The notes under the pieces: model-generated
Told to the model about the DNA's origin: nothing
What the model saw: only the letters and a program-made list of their open reading frames with translations
Database searches by the model: none
Part shown: in pieces, positions 52,082 to 60,451 of the stretch
How the letters are laid out: every line of letters starts with the position of its first letter
Numbering within the stretch: the first letter of the stretch is position 1
Origin: Oscillospiraceae bacterium
GTDB lineage: Bacteria; Bacillota; Clostridia; Oscillospirales; Oscillospiraceae
Direction of reading: 5' to 3'
Length of the DNA: 60,451 bases
Assembly: GCA_017631155.1 (NCBI GenBank)
Contig: JAGBTV010000049.1
Coordinates: 1 to 60,451, forward strand
Program-made: the position numbers and the translations under genes

Positions 52082-52554
52082 CGAGTGTAAAGACACATTT
52101 CATAAGAAATTCCATTTTCTTCCCCGGACTGCAGAATCTGAGATAATTCCCAGTTGTCATCTGCGTCGAGGTTTGGGAAAAATGTATCCGAAGTCGGTGT
52201 AACATGAACCTTAGTAATATATGCCTTGTTGCAAAGTGGGAGCATTTGACGATAAATACTGCCACCGCCGATTACCATTGCCCGCTCAGCTTCACTTGCA
52301 AGTTCAGCGGCCTCTTCCGGAGAATGGCACACTGTAAAACCGGGAGCTTCTGCATTACTTCTGGTCAGAACCAAATTCACTCTGCCCGGAAGCGGTTTTT
52401 TCCCGGGAAAGTCTTCGATAGTCCGACGGCCTGCAATTACCATAGCTCCGCGGGTAGTTTCCCGGAAAAATTTTCTGTCTGCGGTTAATGCAACAGGCTG
52501 TGTGCCTTCACAACCAATGCCCCAGTCATCATAGACTGCCACAATCAGTTCCAT
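52063..52554 (-). CDS. folA: Dihydrofolate reductase
   Basis: This NADPH-dependent enzyme reduces dihydrofolate to tetrahydrofolate. The 163-residue product has the DHFR motifs VAVYDDWGIG (Trp in the M20 loop), the GRRTIEDFPGKKPLPGR region, and VIGGGSIYRQML. It lies 9 bp after thyA on the same strand, so the two are made together, since thyA generates dihydrofolate. Its stop codon is in the terminator loop. Confidence 0.95.
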   Translation of the reverse strand: MELIVAVYDDWGIGCEGTQPVALTADRKFFRETTRGAMVIAGRRTIEDFPGKKPLPGRVNLVLTRSNAEAPGFTVCHSPEEAAELASEAERAMVIGGGSIYRQMLPLCNKAYITKVHVTPTSDTFFPNLDADDNWELSQILQSGEENGISYEMCLYTRKKDQQ

Positions 52555-52563
52555 TTTTGCACC

Positions 52564-53400
52564 TCAGATTGCCATGGGGATCTCAAAATTGAAATCATGG
52601 TAGCGATAATTCTCCATAGAGAAAGAATCTTTGGTAAACTGGTAGAAATCTGTAATAGACTTATCCATCTTAAATTCAGGCGCATCGAAACCGTCTTTTT
52701 CCAGCATAGCTTTAACTGCAGGAATGTGACGGTCGTAAATGTGGCAGTCGGCAATAACATGAACAAATTCGCCTACTTCCAAACCGGAAACCTGTGCCAT
52801 CATGTGGGTCAAAACAGAATACTGCACCACATTCCAGTTGTTAGCTGCCAACATATCCTGGCTCCGCTGATTCAGAATCGCATTGAGCTTATTGCCGGTA
52901 ACATTGAAGGTCATAGAGTAAGCACAGGGATACAGGTTCATCTCGTGCAGATCTTCAAAGTTGTAGATATTGGTCATAATACGGCGGGAAGCAGGATTGT
53001 GCTTCAGGTCATAAAGAACACGATCCACCTGGTCCATGGGCTCCGCGCCAATCTGAAACTGATGTTTCTTCCCCAACTGGTAACCATACGCTTTACCGAT
53101 GGTGCCGTCCTCGCCTGCCCATTCATCCCAAACATGGCTGCCCAAATCACAGATGCGATTAGACTTTTTCTGCCAAATCCACAAAAGTTCATCCACAGCA
53201 CTTTTCCAATAAGTACGACGCAGGGTCATGATAGGAAATTCTTCTGCAAGATTATAGCGATTAACCACGCCAAAGGTCTTCATCGTATGGGCCGGCGTGC
53301 CATCTTCCCAGCGGGGACGCACTTCCAATCCTTCGTCAGAGTATCCTTCCTCAAGAATCTTTCGGCATGTCTGCTTATACAGTTCGTCTGCTCTGCTCAT
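52564..53400 (-). CDS. thyA: Thymidylate synthase
   Basis: Converts dUMP to dTMP using methylenetetrahydrofolate. The 278-residue protein has the catalytic Cys in NLYPCAYSMTFNV (near 159), the QRSQDMLAANNWNVVQYS substrate-binding motif and the ASRRIMTNIYN region, so it is the ThyA and not the flavin ThyX type. It is the first gene before folA, with its own promoter. Confidence 0.96.
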   Translation of the reverse strand: MSRADELYKQTCRKILEEGYSDEGLEVRPRWEDGTPAHTMKTFGVVNRYNLAEEFPIMTLRRTYWKSAVDELLWIWQKKSNRICDLGSHVWDEWAGEDGTIGKAYGYQLGKKHQFQIGAEPMDQVDRVLYDLKHNPASRRIMTNIYNFEDLHEMNLYPCAYSMTFNVTGNKLNAILNQRSQDMLAANNWNVVQYSVLTHMMAQVSGLEVGEFVHVIADCHIYDRHIPAVKAMLEKDGFDAPEFKMDKSITDFYQFTKDSFSMENYRYHDFNFEIPMAI

Positions 53401-53428
53401 ACAAAAACCACCTTTTTCGATTTTATTC

Positions 53429-53457
53429 AGTATAACACAACCTATTAAATTTGTGAA
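53429..53457 (-). promoter_or_regulatory. thyA-folA promoter
   Basis: TTCACA (53452-53457), 17 bp and TATACT (53429-53434) on the minus strand. Confidence 0.65.
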
Positions 53458-53478
53458 GCATAAAAAAGCGCTTGATTT

Positions 53479-54378
53479 TTAAATTTCCGGCCATTCTAAA
53501 AAGTTTTCTTGACGACATTCCAAATGGGAAAAATCTGAAAGGGCATCTATGTTGATCTTTACTGCACCCATTTGTGCAAGACTCCGGCAAGCAACAGAAT
53601 TATCCTCATAGCAAAAAACCGGGCTCCAGTTGTAGGAAAGATTCTTTTCCGTTCCGTTCCAGGTCCCGCCAGTTCGATACTCACATTGTGCAACAAATAC
53701 CCGGCTTCCCAGGCAGTGGATCACCCGATTTCGACTTAACGCACGCTGTGTAGAAAACGGAAAATCAAAACTGTCCTCACATAAATAGAGAATATGTTCA
53801 TTTTTCTGTTTGTACTCCAGGGAATCTGCCGCCACGATCACCACATATCCCCCGGCTGCCAAACAGCTTTCCTGGGCAACCCGATCTGATCCCCTGGCAT
53901 TGCCGGATACCAGTACATACCCTTGACACGCAGCCTGTCGACCAACTTCTGCCGCAAACTGTTCGTTCTTCGGATGTACATCCCGACTGCCGACCAAACT
54001 TACCATAGGACGGCCTAAAATTGAGAGATCTCCCATTGCCCATAACACACCGGGGGCATCCAGCTGCAGCCGCCGCAAAGCATAGGGATAACCCTGACTG
54101 ACCCGTGTAATCGGTACACAGCCAAGCCGGTTTGCTTTTTGCAGATAATAAGAAAGTTCATCGTTCTGCCGCAGCAGGCTCAAAATCCTGCCAGACATCT
54201 CACGGTTGTACCCCAATGCCAAAAGATCGGATTGCAGCAGTTCCCGATTTTCTGTGGGTGGTGCCATACTTTGAACCCGTTTGGCAAGGTTTCGCAGTTG
54301 AGCAACCGTCAGTGGGTGTCTGTCAGCATCCCCAAGGCCGGACGCAAGCAAAAGAAATCCTTGTTCTCTGGCATTCAT
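53479..54378 (-). CDS. DprA/Smf-like DNA-processing protein
   Basis: A 299-residue protein of the DprA family, which loads RecA onto incoming single-stranded DNA during transformation. The Rossmann-like core is visible: MVSLVGSRDVHPKNEQFA, YVLVSGNARGSDRVAQESCLAAGG and SRNRVIHCLGSRVFV. Its C-terminus lacks the usual winged helix and instead ends in a short acidic region. It overlaps the DEAD helicase by four bases (ATGA). A different function is possible. Confidence 0.82.
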   Translation of the reverse strand: MNAREQGFLLLASGLGDADRHPLTVAQLRNLAKRVQSMAPPTENRELLQSDLLALGYNREMSGRILSLLRQNDELSYYLQKANRLGCVPITRVSQGYPYALRRLQLDAPGVLWAMGDLSILGRPMVSLVGSRDVHPKNEQFAAEVGRQAACQGYVLVSGNARGSDRVAQESCLAAGGYVVIVAADSLEYKQKNEHILYLCEDSFDFPFSTQRALSRNRVIHCLGSRVFVAQCEYRTGGTWNGTEKNLSYNWSPVFCYEDNSVACRSLAQMGAVKINIDALSDFSHLECRQENFLEWPEI

Positions 54379-55562
54379 CGAAAACGCCTCTTCACCGGTG
54401 TCACTGCTTTGACTTCCTCCGCAGACAGTTCACCTTCGTTGCCTAGCACCATAGGTGAAATCTTATACTGAGAGAATTTTGCGATTTCGTCCAATTTTGC
54501 CTTTTCCGGGAAATTGCCAATAATACTCCACGCCACACCTTTGCGCTTGGCTCTGCCGGTACGGCCTATTCTGTGAACATAGTATTCGTTCTCTTCGGGA
54601 ACATCATAGTTGATTACACAATCCACATCTTCTACATCAATGCCCCGGGAAGCCACATCGGTAGCGATCAGCACAGCCAGTTTGCCATCCCGGTATCGTT
54701 GCATGGTCTTTTCCCGCTGACTTTGGCGAATATCGCCATGGATACACTCACAGTCCAAGCCTGCCCGCTGAAAATCATCGCACAGACGCTGGCACATATG
54801 CTTGGTATTGCAAAAAATCATCACGCGCTCATAGCCTTGCGTGCGGATTAAACGCAAGGTCGTCTCTGCCTTCTCCAAGGGCGTAACCGTCAAAGAATAC
54901 TGGTCAATGTCAGGTCTGTCCTGCTGTTTGGGCTCTACCGTGATTTCCACTTCATCCCGTTGATACATCCAGGACACAGTCATGACCTCCTGGGAAATGG
55001 TTGCCGAGAACAAGCCCAGGTTTTTGCGGTTTTTCACTTTTTCAATGATGCGGGTCACATCTTTGAAAAAGCCCATATCCAGCATACGGTCTGCTTCATC
55101 CAACACAACGGTCTGAATCTTATCCAGGCGGATAGTCTTGCGGTTATAGTGGTCCATCAACCGACCGGGCGTTGCCACTACGATCTGAGGCTTGCGTTCC
55201 AGCTGCTTGATCTGCCCACCGATACCGGCACCGCCATAGAGAACCGCCACGCGGATTCCATTGTAGTAAGTCAGCAATCCACGCAATTCATCTCCGATTT
55301 GGATTGCAAGTTCCCGGGTAGGTGCCAAAACCAGGGCCTGCACCCCCTCCGATTCCGGGTCGATGTGTTCGATCATGGGGATACCAAAAGCGAATGTTTT
55401 GCCTGTTCCGGTAGGTGCTTTCGCAATCACATCTTTCCACTGGAGAAAATGCGGAATAGCTTCCGCCTGAATGGTAGTGGGATAGCCATAACCCTTTTTT
55501 TCCAATGCTTTCAGCATAGCCTCGGAGAGCCCCAGGTCTGCAAAAGTAATACTCTCACTCAT
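54375..55562 (-). CDS. DEAD-box RNA helicase
   Basis: A 395-residue ATP-dependent RNA helicase without a C-terminal RNA-binding extension, so the minimal core. Motifs: Q motif GYPTTIQAEAIP, I APTGTGKT, Ia PTRELA, Ib TPGR, II DEAD, III SAT, IV VMIFCNT, V ATDVASRGID, VI HRIGRTGR. It may unwind rRNA or cold-stabilised mRNA. Preceded by a promoter with TTGCAT and a GAGGAAAG site. Confidence 0.95.
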   Translation of the reverse strand: MSESITFADLGLSEAMLKALEKKGYGYPTTIQAEAIPHFLQWKDVIAKAPTGTGKTFAFGIPMIEHIDPESEGVQALVLAPTRELAIQIGDELRGLLTYYNGIRVAVLYGGAGIGGQIKQLERKPQIVVATPGRLMDHYNRKTIRLDKIQTVVLDEADRMLDMGFFKDVTRIIEKVKNRKNLGLFSATISQEVMTVSWMYQRDEVEITVEPKQQDRPDIDQYSLTVTPLEKAETTLRLIRTQGYERVMIFCNTKHMCQRLCDDFQRAGLDCECIHGDIRQSQREKTMQRYRDGKLAVLIATDVASRGIDVEDVDCVINYDVPEENEYYVHRIGRTGRAKRKGVAWSIIGNFPEKAKLDEIAKFSQYKISPMVLGNEGELSAEEVKAVTPVKRRFR

Positions 55563-55600
55563 GTTTTATCTTTCCTCTTTACGCAGATTATATTTTATTT

Positions 55601-55629
55601 ATTGTAGCATTCTTTGCCGAAATATGCAA
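55601..55629 (-). promoter_or_regulatory. Promoter of the DEAD helicase-dprA operon
   Basis: TTGCAT (55624-55629), 17 bp and TACAAT (55601-55606) on the minus strand. Confidence 0.75.
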
Positions 55630-55661
55630 CCGGATGTTTTTCAGATTCACTTATCTTCTTG

Positions 55662-55690
55662 TGGACAAATGGGCAAAAATATGGTATCCT
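55662..55690 (+). promoter_or_regulatory. tmk promoter, tentative
   Basis: TGGACA, 17 bp and TATCCT lie about 45 to 70 bp before tmk on the plus strand. The -35 has one mismatch to consensus and the -10 has two, so this is a weak call. Confidence 0.4.
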
Positions 55691-55731
55691 ATATTATCAT
55701 GGATGTATTGTAAGCAGGAGGTAATCTGCGC

Positions 55732-56400
55732 ATGGGTAAGCTTATCGTAATTGAAGGTACTGACGGTTCCGGAAAGTCTACACAATTCCGCCGTTTGACG
55801 GAACATCTTTCCCAGGATAACCGGGAATTTAAAACTTTGGTTTTCCCCCAATATTCTGAACCCAGTTCCGCCTTGATCCGCATGTATTTGGGCGGTGAGT
55901 TTGGCAGCAAACCCACAGATGTAAATGCCTATGCTGCTTCCGCTTTCTATGCAGTCGACCGCTATGCCTCTTACAAAAAAGATTGGGGTCAGTGGTATGA
56001 AAACGGCGGTCTCATCGTATCGGACCGTTATACTACCTCTAATGCAGTCCATCAGGCTTCGAAAGAGCAAGGTAAAAAACAGGCGAAGTACCTGAAATGG
56101 CTGTATGAATTTGAATATGACCGTTTGGGTCTGCCCCGTCCCGACTTAACCATCTACCTGGATGTTCCCACCGAGTACACCGAAAAATTGCTTCGCAGCC
56201 GCGAGGAAAAGACAAATACCCAGGCTGATATCCACGAGCAGGATATGCAATACCTGGCCACCTGCCGTGAAACCGGAAAGGCTGCTGCAGCATACTATGG
56301 TTGGACTGTCATTTCCTGTGTAAAAGACGGTGTTATGCGTTCCATCGAAGATATTCACCAAGAAATATATCAGCATGTAAATCGTTGTTTGGAGGACTGA
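55732..56400 (+). CDS. tmk: Thymidylate kinase
   Basis: Phosphorylates dTMP to dTDP. The 222-residue protein has a P-loop EGTDGSGKST (near 8-17), the DR(Y/H) type motif SDRYTTSN and the LID region around LRSREEKTN. It shares the pathway with thyA earlier in the window. The ATG has GCAGGAGG upstream. DJ-1, mltG and U32 genes follow with short gaps. Confidence 0.94.
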   Translation: MGKLIVIEGTDGSGKSTQFRRLTEHLSQDNREFKTLVFPQYSEPSSALIRMYLGGEFGSKPTDVNAYAASAFYAVDRYASYKKDWGQWYENGGLIVSDRYTTSNAVHQASKEQGKKQAKYLKWLYEFEYDRLGLPRPDLTIYLDVPTEYTEKLLRSREEKTNTQADIHEQDMQYLATCRETGKAAAAYYGWTVISCVKDGVMRSIEDIHQEIYQHVNRCLED

Positions 56401-56402
56401 TT

Positions 56403-56945
56403 ATGGTTTATGTATTGCTCGGAACTGGCTTCGAAGAAGTTGAAGCAATTACCCCTATTGACCTTCTTCGCCGGGCTGATATCCCCGTCACAACTGTGGG
56501 CGTTACAGGAAAAACTGTTTTCGGCGGTCATAATATTGGTATTGAAGCCGATATTTCCATTGATGAACTGAATCCTGCTGATTTGGATATGATCGTCTTG
56601 CCCGGTGGTTTGGGTGGTGTTACTTCTGTCCGGGCCAGCCGGAAAGCTATGGATATGCTGCGCTACGCCTGGGACAATGGCAAGTTCGTTGCCGCCATCT
56701 GCGCGGGCCCCACGGTCCTTGCCGATCTTGGTATTACAGACGGCAGAACTGCCACCTGCTACCCCGGTTGTGAAAGCGGTATGGGCGAAGCTGCTCTGAT
56801 CGCCAATGTTCCCTGCGTTCAGGATGGAAAACTCATCACCGGCACATCAGCCGGCTGTGCAGTTCCCTTTGGATTGATGCTCGTGGCTGCCCTCAAGGGA
56901 CAGCCTGTTGCTGATGCTGTTGCAGAAAACTTTGTCATTCGCTAA
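56403..56945 (+). CDS. DJ-1/PfpI family protein
   Basis: A 180-residue flavodoxin-like protein of the DJ-1/YajL group. Conserved Glu lies in GFEEVEA and the reactive Cys in AAICAGP (nucleophile elbow). Proposed functions are glyoxalase-type or protein/nucleotide deglycation activity, or chaperone; which applies is unknown. The start is inside a GGAGG context two bases after tmk. Confidence 0.93.
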   Translation: MVYVLLGTGFEEVEAITPIDLLRRADIPVTTVGVTGKTVFGGHNIGIEADISIDELNPADLDMIVLPGGLGGVTSVRASRKAMDMLRYAWDNGKFVAAICAGPTVLADLGITDGRTATCYPGCESGMGEAALIANVPCVQDGKLITGTSAGCAVPFGLMLVAALKGQPVADAVAENFVIR

Positions 56946-56960
56946 CTGGAGGATTTACCT

Positions 56961-58508
56961 ATGGATAACAATAATAAACCACCGATCCCGGATGATGACG
57001 GTTGGTTTGATGGCCTGCTGACCACCCCCGACAGTGAAAACGGCAGTGAAATCGGTGCGGATGAACAAGCACTATCCGACCTTCAGCTTCCGGAGCTTTC
57101 CGACATAGAGCTTGAAAAAATCATGCAGGAAGCCCTGGCAGAAGACTGGCTGGAAGAAGAACCGATTGAAGAAGAAACTCCCGTTTTAGATCAGGAATAT
57201 CGGGACCCTGAGGATATTGCTACTTTCGATGCATACGAAGATTCCAACCAGGAAGACGCCTATGCCGAGAACGATTCACAAAACGAGAATTCAGAACAAT
57301 ATGATGAAGATGCTGAAGAAGAAACTGAAGAGCTTTCCGAAGATGCCGCACCTGTGCGCAAAGTGCGTCCCCGCAGAAAAAAGGGCTATGGTCTCTTTGG
57401 TCTTCCCCATCTGATCTCCACCATAATTTGGGGTTTCATTGTTGTATTTATTGGCGTATCTATCGGGCGACTCTTGTGGGTGTGCGCTGCAGATGTACTG
57501 GCTTTCGGCAGAGAAGACCATGCCGTTACCATCACCATTACAGAATCCGACACAGTAGACACTGTAACGGAAAAGCTATACCATGCAGGACTTATCAAAT
57601 ACCCCCAACTGTTTAAGTTCTATGCCAAGCTCTCCAATGCAGAAGAAAAGATCAGTGCAGGTACCTTTACTCTGAACACCCTGTATGACTATAACGCATT
57701 GGTTCGTGGAATGAATGCAACATCTTCCTACCGAGAAACCATCGAAGTTATGATCCCCGAAGGTTACAATTGCGCGCAGATCTTCGCCCTTTTGGAAGAA
57801 AAAGGTGTGTGTACTGCAGCCGAGTTGGAAGAATATGCCGCAAACGGCGAATTTAATGAACGCTGGTTCCTCAAAGGACTAAAACGCGGCGATAAATATT
57901 GCCTGGAGGGCTATCTTTTCCCTGACACTTACGAATTTTATGCAGAAGACACACCTGCCCGTGTTCTCGGCAAAATGCTTGACGGCTTCGGCCGCCGCTT
58001 GGATGAAGCAAAATACCGGGAGATGGTGGTAGTCCTCAACCAACGATTGTCACAAATGATGGCCAGCCATGGATACGGCCAGGATTATATCAACAATAAC
58101 CTGATGGATCTGCAGCGCATCATCACTTTGGCATCTATCGTAGAAAAGGAATCCGCAAGCTCTGCAGAAAGTTATACCATCGCCTCTGTTTTCTACAACC
58201 GTTTGACTTACCAATCTGCTTATCCCAAATTGGAAAGCGATGCCACTGTCTATTATGCCATTGGCGGCATTAAAGAAGGCGGTTTAACTGCAGAAGACCT
58301 GAACTTTGACAGTCCCTATAACACCTATCTGTATGCAGGATTGACCCCCGGTCCCATCAGCAACCCCAGTCTTGCCAGTATCTACGCTGTGCTTGACCCC
58401 GATGACTCCACCTACTACTACTTTATTTATGACAAGACCTCTGAGAAGACCCGTTTCTCCAGCACGCTGGAGGAGCACAACGAATGGAAAGACATTTTGG
58501 GAGGCTAA
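56961..58508 (+). CDS. mltG: Endolytic transglycosylase MltG (YceG family)
   Basis: A membrane-anchored enzyme that cuts nascent glycan strands. The 515-residue product has an unusual acidic N-terminal cytosolic region of about 130 residues, rich in Glu and Asp, then basic RKVRPRRKKG, one membrane segment (about 155-178), a LysM-like domain and the YceG catalytic domain with the active Glu in LASIVEKESAS (near 395). The long acidic N-terminus is unlike MltG of Escherichia coli. Confidence 0.94.
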   Translation: MDNNNKPPIPDDDGWFDGLLTTPDSENGSEIGADEQALSDLQLPELSDIELEKIMQEALAEDWLEEEPIEEETPVLDQEYRDPEDIATFDAYEDSNQEDAYAENDSQNENSEQYDEDAEEETEELSEDAAPVRKVRPRRKKGYGLFGLPHLISTIIWGFIVVFIGVSIGRLLWVCAADVLAFGREDHAVTITITESDTVDTVTEKLYHAGLIKYPQLFKFYAKLSNAEEKISAGTFTLNTLYDYNALVRGMNATSSYRETIEVMIPEGYNCAQIFALLEEKGVCTAAELEEYAANGEFNERWFLKGLKRGDKYCLEGYLFPDTYEFYAEDTPARVLGKMLDGFGRRLDEAKYREMVVVLNQRLSQMMASHGYGQDYINNNLMDLQRIITLASIVEKESASSAESYTIASVFYNRLTYQSAYPKLESDATVYYAIGGIKEGGLTAEDLNFDSPYNTYLYAGLTPGPISNPSLASIYAVLDPDDSTYYYFIYDKTSEKTRFSSTLEEHNEWKDILGG

Positions 58509-58511
58509 CCG

Positions 58512-59729
58512 ATGTCAGCTTTGGAACTTCTAAGTCCCGCCGGAGATATGGAACGGCTGAAAATGTCCGTTCTGTACGGTGCAGATGCTGTATATTTGGC
58601 AGGCACCAGTTTTGGAATGCGGTCCTTCGCCGGCAACTTCACCCCGGAAGAGCTGCCATCGGCCGTCAAGTTCGCCCACGATCATGGTGTAAAGGTTCAT
58701 GTAACCGTTAACACCATGCCTCGGAATGACGAGGTGGTTCATCTCCCTGCTTATTTGGAACAATTAGACGATGCCGGTGTAGATGCACTGATTTTAGCAG
58801 ATCTCGGTGCTTTTACCCTTGCCGGAAAGTATGCCCCTCGCTGTGAGCGGCACATTTCCACGCAGCAATCCATTGCCAACTATGAATGTGCGCAGGCCTG
58901 GTATGATTTGGGTGCAAAACGGGTGGTTTTGGCAAGAGAATGTTCCCTGGAAGAGATTCGGACTATCCGGCAAAAAACAGCTAAAGATTTGGAAATTGAA
59001 ACATTCGGTCATGGTGCCATGTGCGTCAGTTACTCCGGAAGGTGTCTGCTTAGCAATTATATGACCGGTCGGGATTCCAATCGCGGCGCCTGTGCACAGC
59101 CATGCCGCTATCAGTATGCGCTGATGGAGGAAAAACGCCCCGGAGAATATTTCCCCGTTTTCGAAGACGAGCGGGGTACATACATCCTCAACTCCCGGGA
59201 TATGTGCATGATCGACCACATTCGGGATCTGATGGATGCCGGAGTGGACTGCATCAAAATTGAAGGCAGGGCGAAATCTGCCTATTATGCCGCCATCGTT
59301 ACCGGTGCCTACCGCCATGTGATCGATGATATTGCCGCTGGCCGACCTGTGGATCCTGTTTGGCGTGCAGAAGTGGAAAAAGTTTCCCACCGTGTCTACT
59401 CCACCGGCTTCTACTACGGTGAGCCTGGCCAGTATGTGGAAAACTCCCGGTATATCCGCCAATGGCAGGTCTGTGCCATCGTAGAATCCTGCGACGAAAA
59501 CGGTCTTGCGCTTTGCAGTCTTCGCAACAAGTTTTCTGCCGGAGATGACCTGGAGGCTGTTGGGCCCGACAGGAAGCCTTTTGCAGTAACGGCCGGGGAC
59601 ATGAAAGATATTGAAGGCAGCCCCCTGGACAGCCCCAAGACGCCACAAATGAAATTTTATCTTCCCCTACCCCATCAGGTTCCACCTTATACGATCCTGC
59701 GCCGGGCTGTAGATCTATCTGCAAAATAA
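58512..59729 (+). CDS. Peptidase U32 family protein
   Basis: A 405-residue protein of the U32 family. Relatives act in tRNA or rRNA hydroxylation (TrhP/RlhA) or as proteases. The family signature is ETFGHGAMCVSYSGRCLLS, followed by NRGACAQPCRYQY, whose cysteines may hold an iron-sulfur cluster. The C-terminal collagenase-like domain follows. It starts 3 bp after mltG. A strong terminator shared with the next gene follows. Confidence 0.9.
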   Translation: MSALELLSPAGDMERLKMSVLYGADAVYLAGTSFGMRSFAGNFTPEELPSAVKFAHDHGVKVHVTVNTMPRNDEVVHLPAYLEQLDDAGVDALILADLGAFTLAGKYAPRCERHISTQQSIANYECAQAWYDLGAKRVVLARECSLEEIRTIRQKTAKDLEIETFGHGAMCVSYSGRCLLSNYMTGRDSNRGACAQPCRYQYALMEEKRPGEYFPVFEDERGTYILNSRDMCMIDHIRDLMDAGVDCIKIEGRAKSAYYAAIVTGAYRHVIDDIAAGRPVDPVWRAEVEKVSHRVYSTGFYYGEPGQYVENSRYIRQWQVCAIVESCDENGLALCSLRNKFSAGDDLEAVGPDRKPFAVTAGDMKDIEGSPLDSPKTPQMKFYLPLPHQVPPYTILRRAVDLSAK

Positions 59730-59730
59730 A

Positions 59731-59766
59731 AACAAGGGCGCGTCGTTTGACGCGCCCTTGTTTTTA
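59731..59766. terminator. Bidirectional terminator after the U32 gene
   Basis: AACAAGGGCGCGTC pairs with its complement, with A and T runs on each side; the last minus-strand gene ends inside the T run. Confidence 0.9.
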
Positions 59767-60451
59767 TTCAATATGAGTATGATTGCTGATGTGATCACTG
59801 CAATAGCAATAGTAACCGTTACACCGGGAACAGTACCGAAATTCCAGATCCGGATTGGAGATATCCGTCCTGCCGCAGACTGTACAGCGGTGGGTATAGG
59901 GCTCTTTGGTGCTTCCCGCCTCTTGTGCTCTGTGGAATTGAATAACCTTTGGCTTTGGCGAAGATCTTCTTCCTTTAACTTTCATCCGCCAGGACGGTGG
60001 AAGGAGATTCAGTACATCCTTACCGAAGAAGAGGAGATAATTCAAAATCGCAACCAATGGGAACAAATTATGGGGGAAGTAAAGCGGAGAATAAGACCAA
60101 TAAAACACCTCATACAAAGTCAGAGCAAGATCTATCAGTCCAAATATCCAGGCCTTTACAGGAATAATAAAGAACAGCAAAAAGCTTGAATCCGGGTACA
60201 TTGTTGCGTATGCCAAAAACAGACTCAAGTTCAGATAATGGCCCATACCTTGGTATAATTTCACGGAAACAATGGCAGGAGTTTCCAAAACATAGCCGGA
60301 CCAAATCCAAATTCCGCCAAGCAGCATTGCAAACAGATCCATCAATAGTACACCGGACAGATAGTACAGGTTAAACCGAAAGGTTCCCCAACTACTCTCC
60401 ACCGCGCGTCCTAATGAGAAATAACAAGAATAGCTGATGGCCATCAAAAAA
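59764..60451 (-). CDS. Rhomboid-like membrane protein with C-terminal zinc ribbon, partial
   Basis: A 5'-truncated gene reading in from the right edge; 228 codons are visible. Five or more membrane helices are predicted, with a WGTFRFNLYYLSG motif recalling rhomboid-like proteins. The soluble C-terminus has paired cysteines CTVCGRTD and CSRCNGYYC, a zinc ribbon. The catalytic Ser/His region is not within view, so it may be active protease or pseudoprotease. Confidence 0.75.
   Translation of the reverse strand, partial: FLMAISYSCYFSLGRAVESSWGTFRFNLYYLSGVLLMDLFAMLLGGIWIWSGYVLETPAIVSVKLYQGMGHYLNLSLFLAYATMYPDSSFLLFFIIPVKAWIFGLIDLALTLYEVFYWSYSPLYFPHNLFPLVAILNYLLFFGKDVLNLLPPSWRMKVKGRRSSPKPKVIQFHRAQEAGSTKEPYTHRCTVCGRTDISNPDLEFRYCSRCNGYYCYCSDHISNHTHIE

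Noticed and set aside
53479..54378. Complete competence-type DprA
   Set aside because: The C-terminal winged helix was not seen and no other competence genes are near, so only the family is named.

Overview
The window looks like chromosomal DNA from an endospore-forming Clostridia bacterium, most probably of the Oscillospirales (Ruminococcaceae/Oscillospiraceae type). The reasons are the sporulation loci spoIIGA-sigE and spoIIIAA-AH, Rex beside a ferredoxin-like aldo/keto reductase, clostridial families (DUF896, DUF951, DUF1294, the TSCPD protein, type III pantothenate kinase, WYL regulator), an FHA-SEDS fusion next to a PBP, and sigma-A promoters of the form TTGCAW-N17-TATAAT. No phage, insertion sequence, integrase, plasmid function, CRISPR array or rRNA was recognised; this is core chromosome with small accessory patches.

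Layout. 1-626: a possible structured RNA cut by the left edge, then little until the glnS promoter. 627-5.6 kb: glnS, an aldo/keto reductase with rex, then sigE and spoIIGA. 5.7-9.5 kb: DUF951 with rarA, then a pair of CobW-type GTPases, one with five His/Cys-rich repeats. 9.6-15.4 kb: an orphan small-RNA candidate, a spore-type SPOCS/LysM protein, a 49-residue membrane protein, a PBP, FHA-SEDS and endonuclease IV. 15.5-22.3 kb: WYL regulator, lipoprotein, DUF1294, CPBP protease, two flavoproteins, YlmH and DUF896. 22.3-23 kb: the remnant of an SGNH-type hydrolase and two convergent tRNA-Ser genes. 23-26.9 kb: HAD phosphatase, small membrane proteins, coaX, a phosphodiesterase and an uncharacterised three-gene cassette. 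26.9-34.3 kb: trpS, ybaK, TSCPD, dinB with a coupled small gene, HAD, smpB, cyclophilin, tmRNA, deoC and deoD. 34.3-43.9 kb: the complete spoIIIA operon, an ECF S component, ftsK/spoIIIE, a divergent UppP-like protein and a ClpP-like protease. 44-50.3 kb: gltX, a MocR regulator, a P-type ATPase and thiamine pyrophosphokinase. 50.5-55.6 kb: polysaccharide deacetylase, folA-thyA, dprA-like and a DEAD helicase. 55.7-60.4 kb: tmk, DJ-1, mltG, a U32 peptidase and a partial membrane protein at the right edge.

How the genes work together. The mother-cell programme is well represented: SpoIIGA activates SigE, and SigE is expected to drive spoIIIA, which has a plausible SigE promoter here. SmpB and tmRNA form a trans-translation cluster. 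Nucleotide metabolism includes thyA-folA, tmk and deoC-deoD. Many adjacent genes overlap at ATGA or TGATG junctions, which points to translational coupling.

The items that seem least described are the cassette at 25895-26836 behind a SigK/SigE-like -10 element, the orphan RNA at about 9632-9718, the Cys-Cys-Cys-Gly-His repeat metallochaperone and its CobW/DUF1980-like partner, and the 88-residue protein coupled to dinB. All assignments come from reading the sequence; no searches were run.
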